64,000 bases of DNA from Aculops lycopersici (taxonomy: Eukaryota; Arthropoda; Arachnida; Trombidiformes; Eriophyidae). This document shows positions 56,698-64,000 of the stretch, in pieces; the first letter of the stretch is position 1; each line of letters begins with the position of its first letter. Under the pieces are notes generated by a model. That model searched no databases. It was not told where the DNA came from and worked only from the letters and a program-made list of their open reading frames with translations. The stretch is from NCBI GenBank assembly GCA_015350385.1, contig WNKI01000003.1, positions 2,892,849 to 2,956,848 on the forward strand, written 5' to 3'. A program made the position numbers and the translations under genes.

Positions 56698-59600
56698 CTT
56701 ATCGAACTCTCACTTGCCTTTTGTCGCGGGGTTTTCATCGCAAGTTTAGATGGGAGTTTGCACGGGAAAAACGACAACGACGAAAGTAGATCGAGCGTTT
56801 GGATGTCAGAGATTCGCGGGACTTGATAAGAGAGCAAACTATTCGGTTGGAACGCGATATAAACCTGACTAGACAGATTCAAGTGGCCAGTCGTGGCAGT
56901 CGTCGTTTCCGTCGTGTGAGGCCCAAAATTGAGCGGCAGTACAGAGGACCAAGCGAGCAACTGAAGTGACTGGCGCTGTCGACATTTTGCTCTTTTCATC
57001 GGCTCACTTCTGGCCTCAAGTTTGCTGGTTGCTCTTCGCAGCTAACAAGCGCCGGATGGCCCAACCGAAACCGGAAGGAGACTTCATTGCTTCCAGAAGT
57101 TCAAAGCTCCGTGTTGTTCGCTTGGCCAGCAACTTGAAGGAGAGACGCGATTCGATTTGATTCGAGTTTATCGCGGGAAGCGCAAGTGAGAGCGACCAGC
57201 TCAAGTGGCTCCCACTCCACTTCCGGTTTCCCCTGCCAACTAGTTAGGAGCCAATGAGCTGTCCAGTCTAGTGGCCGTTGTTTGCGCCTCGGGCGTTGGA
57301 CTGCCAATTAGATTGTCGCTGGTCCAGTCAACTTGGTGGCAAACTTCCGGTTGCCTGACCAGCGGCATAAATGGGATCCTATTAATTTGGATTGTTGGTT
57401 ATGAGCTTAGAAGTGGGATTCAAATTGCCTGCTGATGTTCACTTGACGACATTCATTCATTGTTAACTCGCACTTCTATTGTTTGCAGATTCTTGGCCAA
57501 TCGAACAATTGCTCAATTTTCCTCTATCATCGTATTCGATGGGCGCAATTCAGATTTGCAAAACTGCGTGACGTAATGCAAGTGAATGATTCTCAAACGA
57601 TTCACTCTCTCGCCCAAATCTAACCGTCAGTTTAGTATGTCAATATCAGAATTTGTTCGTTGGATTCGGTATTCGAGTTGTCTGAATGGAACAGGCGATA
57701 ACTTATCGCACCCAAAAGCGATCATCATCATTGTTAGTTGAAATTTACATTCAAAATTCTTACTCCTTTCAACTCGCAACTCGCTTTAGCGGAAGTAGAG
57801 TTTGCCTTTAAAAAGGAGACTTGGACCATGATTCCAACTTGACAGTTGGGATATATTTCAATGTGGCCACAATTGAGCCACTGATTGCTATCGCTGCCGA
57901 GCAGAGGAAGATTTTGCTTAATAAAATAAATGGACAAAACGAGACAAAAAGCAAACAATGGAAAAAGTATGGAATGGATATCCATGTGAACTATCAGGTT
58001 CCCGAGTCTCAGCTACTTTCAATGCTTCACAACCAGAGGAGATCTAGTTCGGCATTCCAAAATTAAAATTTCCCAATACTAAAAGTGGCAAAGTTAAGTG
58101 ATAGAGATTAGAATGAGGGAGGAACATGAAACAGACGCGCGCCGCCAGAAGAAAGAGAAGGAGAAGCGTTAAAGCATCGGCATCAACATCGTCCATTTGG
58201 TTACGCAACACGAACAGATGTCTCGGCCACTCACACGACTTCGATCGAAACTGCAACTAAAATTGCCAACCTTCCTTCGCCTTCGGTTCGAGTTGCGTCA
58301 TTTGGGCCGAGGAGGGAGCAGCGTGGTGCCATTCGAATTTGCAACGGGGTCTCCAACGATTACCTGCCCCTCGTTTATTTATTTTGCCACCAGAGGGAAT
58401 TGAAATGAGATCAAATCTTGTCCCTCTTCTTGTTTATCTTTCCCACCGAAACAACATCTCAAGGGTTGAACTTTTTCACTTTGGCCACCAACGTCAAATG
58501 CATTAGCTAGGAAAGGCATTTGCATTTGCATTTAGCTGAGTATCTCCACTCTGATGCTCTCTTTTTGGAAGAGCCGCCAGCGTTACGATTCATTGCAGTT
58601 GTAGCGACGCGTTGAGCATAGCAAACCACCAATTTGCTTCATCTTCAGGAGGCCGGCAGCCACTTTGCCGGCTTCAAACGCTAACTGGCGGCAATTCTAA
58701 TGATCTCTCGAAGCTCTAGCGTCTTCTTTTAACAGCTAAAAGATTACGTAACGAAGAGCAGCGTATGCTCGTGCGAGAATCACTCTTCGGGAGCAGAAAC
58801 AGATTTGTTGCGAAGAGTGAAGGAAGTGACGAGTTGGAAAGATTGAGGTGAGTGAAAGTGAATACCAACTATGGCTCTACTAATGCTAGCTTATAATTCA
58901 TTAATCATATCATTTCGCGACCGATGCTCCTTTTGCCAATGCGCCATTAGCGCTTCGTTAAAGAATTGCCTCCTATTAATCTGCTGGACACTCAAAACTA
59001 AATCGTTCCGAGGCCCTTGAGCAAGGAGTCGATAGAACAGAGGTTGGCCATTGCGTTAGCGTGATTATGGTGTTGCTACCACCAAAACGGATGCCAACGC
59101 GACGATTAACTTGAATTGCTTCATTGATGGTTTCGTAATTTGGATAATTAGAAGTCTGGTCAATAAAATAATGTAATGGGTTAATGTGCTGGGCGAGAAA
59201 TCGGTTGGTGTTATAATGATATATATTATATGAAAAATGAACGCCCTGAGAGGAAACAGAGTCACCTGTTTTCATTCAAGTCACGATGATTGTCGTCGGG
59301 GTGCTGATATGGTAAAATGTCCGTGCGACCCTATGATTACACCTCATGGGAGATTATTTTGAGAAAGGGGTCAGCCAGGCTTGTTACAAGGAGATTGTGA
59401 CCACCCTATACTTACGTAATTGCGTCCAGATTGGTGCTCCTTCTCGGCCAAAAATTACCGAATTTCGCGGAAACTTTGGATATCATACAACTGCCCATTT
59501 GTCGTTGTCTTCACAATTTCGGTGATTAGATTGAAAAAACATCTCGATGTTAGAGGTGATTGCTAAGCAGCTCACAAAGAGCTCCAACCTGTTGCCATAA

Positions 59601-60814
59601 ATGACCACGAGCAAACAACTCGTTTCGGAACTAAAACTCTACGATTGAGCCATCTAATTTTGGAGTTCCGCTGCGCGGCGAACGTTTTGTGTAACAAAAG
59701 GTAACAGTTGCTCCAGTCTGCTGCTAGAGTTGAATTACATAACAAAGAGGATCAGCTTTAATATGCAAGAAGATGGGGAGAATTCAATTTATAAGAGTTG
59801 CCAATTTAAACTGACGCCGTGTTTGTCGACTCGCTCATTTCCTCTAAGCGGCAATAATTCAGGGATGTCGATATGCAACTGAACTGCGTTGGCGCCAGTG
59901 GGATTCGGTCAATTGTAAGTTGGCTTCATTTTGTTCGAAGACCAAGCGAGCGACGACCATGGCAGCGCCGGAAGTTGCGTCACCAAGTGAGACTGAACTC
60001 TGCCGCGGTTCAAAAATAAATAAATCTCAGCAAACTCGTCTGGCGTGGCGTCGGTTGGAGTTGCAACTAACAACTTAGAACTTGCAACTAGCAATCGATC
60101 GGTGCGCTTAACCTTTAGGGCGAAGTGAGCAGCACGCGCAAGCCAAATTATCAATAGAATTGAATAGAAAGTGAATAACTCGTTGTAATAACTCAGGGAG
60201 CAGAGAAACTAGAGCGACAACTAATTCAATCTGTACGCATCGACGGGCTCATTTTATTCAAACTGCCGGTTGGGCAACAATCTTTCAAGTTTGGGTTGGT
60301 GCGAAAAGAGCAACACCAGAGAGCCACTTGCCGCTTGATTTACTTTTGTTCTCCAACTTTAGTGCCGAGTTTTGAGTTTCAATTCAACTAATTCCGATTC
60401 CGATTCCACTGGCGCGAGTAGATGTCGCAAAGTTTACGGTAACTCAAACTGCTTTTGCTTCTTGCTTTAGCCAGCACATTTCCAACAACCAACTCAAGGA
60501 TCTTCAGTTCGCTTCTTGGTCGTTCGACGGGAAAAGTGTCTGTCTGGTTGGGGAAAGAATGAAGGTAGCGCCACTTTTGAGCCAAGGACGAGAGTCAAAC
60601 AATAAAAATTGTCATGCGCTGACTGTATGGCCAGCCATTGAAAGTTGCTCAGGTGACAACAGCGACGATTGAAACGAGCAACTACGTGGGCTTTTGATAT
60701 TATAATTGATCAGAGAGTTGTGTAAAAAAACTTACCTCCTCTCACACTTGGAGTTTGAGATGGCGAGACGTGAGTCTCTCGCAAACGTGATAATGCACGT
60801 CGAGCTAACGGTAA

Positions 60815-60852
60815 GATGGCGGCAGCAACCGGTTGGTGCTGCTGCCGCCATC
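60815..60852. repeat. GC-rich inverted repeat, 13-bp perfect arms
   Basis: GATGGCGGCAGCA (60815-60827) and TGCTGCCGCCATC (60840-60852) are exact inverse complements around a 12-base loop. Confidence 0.7.
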
Positions 60853-61966
60853 ATGATATCATGCCACCTTGTGGTTGCAGATAAATGGTCCATATTATTG
60901 ACTGTTATGCGCCTACAGTCATTGCTCGCAAGTAACATTTTTTAGTAGGCTCAACAGTTGGCTTTAGCGCTGAGTTATTTGAATCGCCAAACAGCAGCAG
61001 CAACAACCACCACCACCACCACTGCATCCAATCCCATTCAAAATCGAAACAAGCTGACCACCGATCGATAAAAGAGCAACACTCTCACGTTGGCTATCTA
61101 TCCACCACTCGCCGTGTACATACATGTGTCCAACTTCTCGTTACCTCAGCACTTGACTGGCTCACAGGATGACAGTATCACTGATATCAGTTTGAAAGCA
61201 ACGGACTGGCGTAACACAACAAGCAACTGGAGTTTCAATGACATTGAATCCAAGCAAATTGACCGTTGAGAAAGGTAGCGATGGCAATTATTATTGATCC
61301 AAGTGGCCGGTTGATAGTGCTGCCGGCGGCACAACAATATGACAAGTTTCTGTGGCGATTAGACGGAGGCCACTGTTATTCATATTGAATATCGGCGGTC
61401 AAGCTCGACCAACGATCCACTTGGTGTCTCTCAATACCAATGATACCTTCACTTTTGACGACCACCGTTCAGCAAGCGAGCGGGTGAACTTCAATCCCAG
61501 TTGCGTCATCTCCTCTCGCAGGTAATTGGTTTGATTTCCGTCCCGACTCGTCTATTCATCATTGACTGTCTATTGTCATAATGACTCGAGCTAAAAAACT
61601 CTCGCCTTCAAAATCCGTTTTGTTCTGCTCACCTGTGAGCCAGTAGTTCCCGTTACTACGCAACACACTCTCTTCGATTGAGGGGCGGCGCCAGTGAGGC
61701 AACATACAAAACCTTCGACAAAGAAAGCTCGCTTTTTGGCCAAAATCAACCAGTCCTCCTGGCGTAATCCTGGACGGTGGCACTTGCAACTTTCTCTCAT
61801 ATCTAAGAGAATCTAGGCACACAATTACCTGAGCATTGAGTTACGCCCACTGGCATCGATTCTCTCCCTCAAGCAACAAGTGTAGTCTCGAGATTTCACA
61901 TTCAGCTTGATAGTCAAATCACGCGCTACAATAGCACATTTCACCCGAAAAGATTGCGAGTTTCAT

Positions 61967-62001
61967 TTAAATATCCGGCGCGCCGCTCGAATCGAGTCTC
62001 A
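61967..62001 (+). promoter_or_regulatory. Candidate core promoter of the His-rich secreted protein gene
   Basis: TTTAAATA (61967-61974) is followed 32-34 bases later by an initiator-like CTCAATT near 61998-62004. The predicted 5' UTR is about 190 bases. Confidence 0.4.
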
Positions 62002-62191
62002 ATTGGTCATCGGGAGTAGCGCATTAAGTTTCAACTTGTTCAAAGAAAATTAATCACGTAACAAACTGGGAGAGAGAAATTTGTCTACCTTTCGACTAAT
62101 ACGACGAGAATACAACCACAACCACTGCCAAGAATCAACAAGACCATTTATCAAGATCATATCATCAAATATCTAAAACTCAAGAGTAAAG

Positions 62192-62982
62192 ATGAGAACG
62201 ATAACCACTACGATGATTCGCGCGCAGGTGGCTGTTCTAATAAGCTTGCTTGTCCTCTCAGTTGCCATAGTCTTTGCGGCCCCGCAACAGGTGGCCCAGT
62301 CGGCCAATAATCAGGTACAGCAGCAGCAGCAGCAGCAAATGAGCAGCACAACTCTGAAGCCAGTGGGCAGCTCGCCAGCGCCGCCAACAGGTAGCCAGAC
62401 CACCGTTGCCTCGTCGATGAGCACGTCGCCCTCGCTGGTCAACTTGCGGCCGGCGGGCAACGGAATTGTGGCCGCCTCATCGGTGGCCAGCGACAAGCAG
62501 CAACAGCAGCAGCAGCGGCAAATGAGCGACTTTGCGATGAACGCTTTCGATGGAAGGAATCCGTTTGCCGACGACAGTTTGTGGCAGATGCCTGTGAGTC
62601 TGGTTCGCGACTTGGCCAACAACTACGAGCTCGACCGCCAGCAGCCAGGTATTGGCGACAAGTTGCAGCAGAGTGGCGGCGACAGAATGGCAAAGGCGGC
62701 TTCAAATTTGCAATCGGGCAGCAGAAACAATGATTACGACGACGACGACGAGCAAAACGACGCCAACGAGCCAAATCAAGATGGAAAAGCCAGCAACCAA
62801 ATGGTAGCTGGCCAAACTTCTGGCGCTCCAACTGTCATTTCAACCAACACCGACCTCAAAACGGCGGCCGGCTACCACTACCCGACGCACGGTGGCCACC
62901 ACCACCACCACCACCACGAGCCGGCCCAGCACCACGGCGCAGCCAGCCACCACGGCGACCATTACGGCGGCAAATACTTTCA
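62192..62982 (+). CDS. Secreted His/Gln-rich cuticle-like protein, exon 1
   Basis: ATG 62192 begins a signal peptide (hydrophobic core VAVLISLLVLSVAIVFA, cleavage after AA near residue 30). Then come polyQ and Ser/Thr-rich segments, a DDDDD acidic run, and a His-rich end (GGHHHHHHH, HHGAASHHGDHYGG). The exon ends TTTCA|GTGAGT (last base 62982, phase 2). It joins exon 2 at 63140; together they encode 359 residues. A secreted, extracellular-matrix role is inferred from signal peptide, composition and exon 2. Confidence 0.88.
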
Positions 62983-63139
62983 GTGAGTGTCTCCATGGTT
63001 TACCTGGGAGATAAGTCCCTCCTATTTGTTTGTTTGTTTGTTCAAAAAACTAATTCAACTTTTCTCTCGCGCAACCCACCTCTTTGTTTCCACGCCACTA
63101 CATTATGTAACAACTGGATAACTTCGAATCACTCAACAG
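62983..63139 (+). other. Intron of the His-rich secreted protein gene (157 bases)
   Basis: Donor GTGAGT at 62983 and acceptor CAACAG at 63139, phase 2 on both sides; the joined codon is CAG (Gln). Confidence 0.85.
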
Positions 63140-63428
63140 GTACGCTAGCGTGCCCTACCCATACGCATGGGACTTTGGATATCGGCGCGGAAATCCCTAC
63201 CACACCATCGAGCGCTATGAACACGGCAAAGGGCCCCACTTCCAAACCAAGGTCAAGTGGTCCGACAAACACGGCGGCTACGGAGTCCACGTTTGGGACT
63301 ACAATCACGACGACCACCACTCGCACCATTACGGCTCCGGACACCACGAACCCTCGTATGGCCACCACGAGCCAGCGGCCCATCATCACTACGGCGCCGG
63401 CCACGGAGATGGATATGGCCACCACTAA
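63140..63428 (+). CDS. Secreted His/Gln-rich cuticle-like protein, exon 2 (aromatic core and His-rich tail)
   Basis: The exon encodes YASVPYPYAWDFGYRRGNPY, then a basic/aromatic core (YEHGKGPHFQTKVKWSDKHG) ending HVWDYNHDDHH. After this comes a tail of Gly-His-His-Glu-Pro and Tyr-Gly-His-His repeats, and TAA. Spacing of Tyr/Trp/Gly in the core resembles arthropod chitin-binding cuticle modules, but the R&R consensus is not actually matched, so this is only a likeness. His-rich repeats could bind metal or take part in cuticle sclerotisation. Acceptor AACAG|G is phase 2. No AATAAA was seen in the following 300 bases. Confidence 0.85.
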
Positions 63429-64000
63429 TTGGTTTTGAATGTTGGCTCAACTCTCCAAAGGCAACCTGTGGCTTTCTTCAGCTCAGTGTTTGTCTAATTT
63501 ATTGTCTAAATTATATCATATACAACAGAACGAAATTTCACCTTCAATTGTCTCCAAGAAAATGGTTCAATTTTTGACTTTGTTTTCAGGTTTATTGCCA
63601 CATTTATTGGCAAATGTTTGCCTATATCGAATAGCTAACTCCACAAGCTTCCACGACTTTGGTGTCCAACTGAGCAGGTTGCACTGGAAATTCTAGTTTC
63701 GCGTATGTTGCCGATAAACTGACAACCCTAAACTGGAGACTGAGTTCAGACGAAAGATGACTCGATTTTGGAATGACGCATGAAGTTGATTGAAAGAGAC
63801 GCGACAAAACTGGCGACCCGGGCCGAGTTTCCGCTCGATCGGCCGCCAAGTTGTTGTCGCGGTTGTTAGTTGGAGGCGCCGGGTGCGAGTGGAAACTACA
63901 ACAATCGATCGACTAGCAACTCAACCAGCAGCTGCTTTGCACAATTTTGATTGAGCAACTCGCACCCAAAGTACCCGACCAAACGTATCCACTGATCGAG
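63429..64000. other. Downstream flank of the His-rich gene, no gene recognised
   Basis: A strong acceptor-like tract (TTTGTTTTCAG, AG at about 63588-63589) occurs without an evident coding exon after it. Nothing else could be supported. Confidence 0.5.

Larger units (their letters stand above)
56698..62191. other. About 5.5 kb without a recognised gene
   Basis: Short frames here lack family resemblance, start context or splice support. The minus frame at 57734-57985 has a hydrophobic N-terminus, and that at 58976-59275 has a fairly protein-like composition; neither is supported enough to call. Around 59290-59560 the texture is less repetitive and could be a decayed gene. A strong hairpin lies at 60815-60852. 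CAACAGGTG-type words are rare (59587, 61873). Confidence 0.5.

Noticed and set aside
57734..57985. Minus-strand frame of 83 codons with a signal-peptide-like N-terminus
   Set aside because: No promoter, splice or poly(A) evidence; the ATG lies in a palindromic ATGGATATCCAT that creates a Met on both strands.
58976..59275. Minus-strand frame of 99 codons
   Set aside because: Composition is fairly protein-like, but there is no recognisable domain, start context or neighbouring exon.

Overview
This is a eukaryotic, almost certainly arthropod, nuclear genome window. The evidence is spliced genes with GT-AG introns, AATAAA poly(A) signals, TATA/TCAGT-type promoters, many long trinucleotide and hexanucleotide microsatellites (several translated into Asn, Gln, Ser or Ala-Gln runs), and genes of arthropod type: a pyrokinin/CAPA/neuromedin-U-class GPCR, the selectin-like gene furrowed, and a His-rich secreted cuticle-like protein. 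A chelicerate such as a mite is a reasonable guess, but the sequence alone does not settle it. There is one 20-base assembly gap (19010-19029) inside a GA microsatellite.

Layout. 1-5983: the 3' exon of a peptide GPCR (+) with an extraordinarily long low-complexity tail, convergent with a focal-adhesion-kinase-type gene (-, two exons, 13699 down to 5984). The kinase domain and a Tyr397-like motif are clear, but neither FERM nor FAT domain is present in this model, and the activation loop carries an insertion of about 40 residues. 13.7-17.1 kb: no gene recognised. 17.1-21.2 kb: two divergent intronless MFS transporters, SLC18B1-like (-) and FLVCR-like (+).

21.8-55.4 kb: mostly one gene, the furrowed orthologue (+). 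Its lectin/sushi exons lie at 46.8-55.4 kb, and a phase-compatible signal-peptide exon sits at 22.2 kb, implying a 24.5-kb first intron. That intron holds about 40 copies of a CAACAGGTG/CAACAAGTGG word (Snail/Scratch-like), candidate recursive splice sites, a decayed aspartic-protease pseudogene on the minus strand, a small secreted-protein ORF and a small membrane ORF. The second intron contains a complete intronless minus-strand gene for a double extended-Tudor protein with its own TATA box and initiator; its poly(A) signal lies about 10 bases from the host splice donor.

55.4-64 kb: overlapping convergent poly(A) signals at the furrowed 3' end suggest a small two-exon minus-strand gene. There follow about 5.5 kb without a recognisable gene, and then a two-exon secreted His-rich protein gene.

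These genes do not form a pathway; the window is a normal patchwork. The most unusual items are the FERM-less FAK, the motif-dense furrowed intron, the nested eTudor gene, and low-complexity insertions inside otherwise conserved folded domains (FAK activation loop, furrowed C-type lectin).
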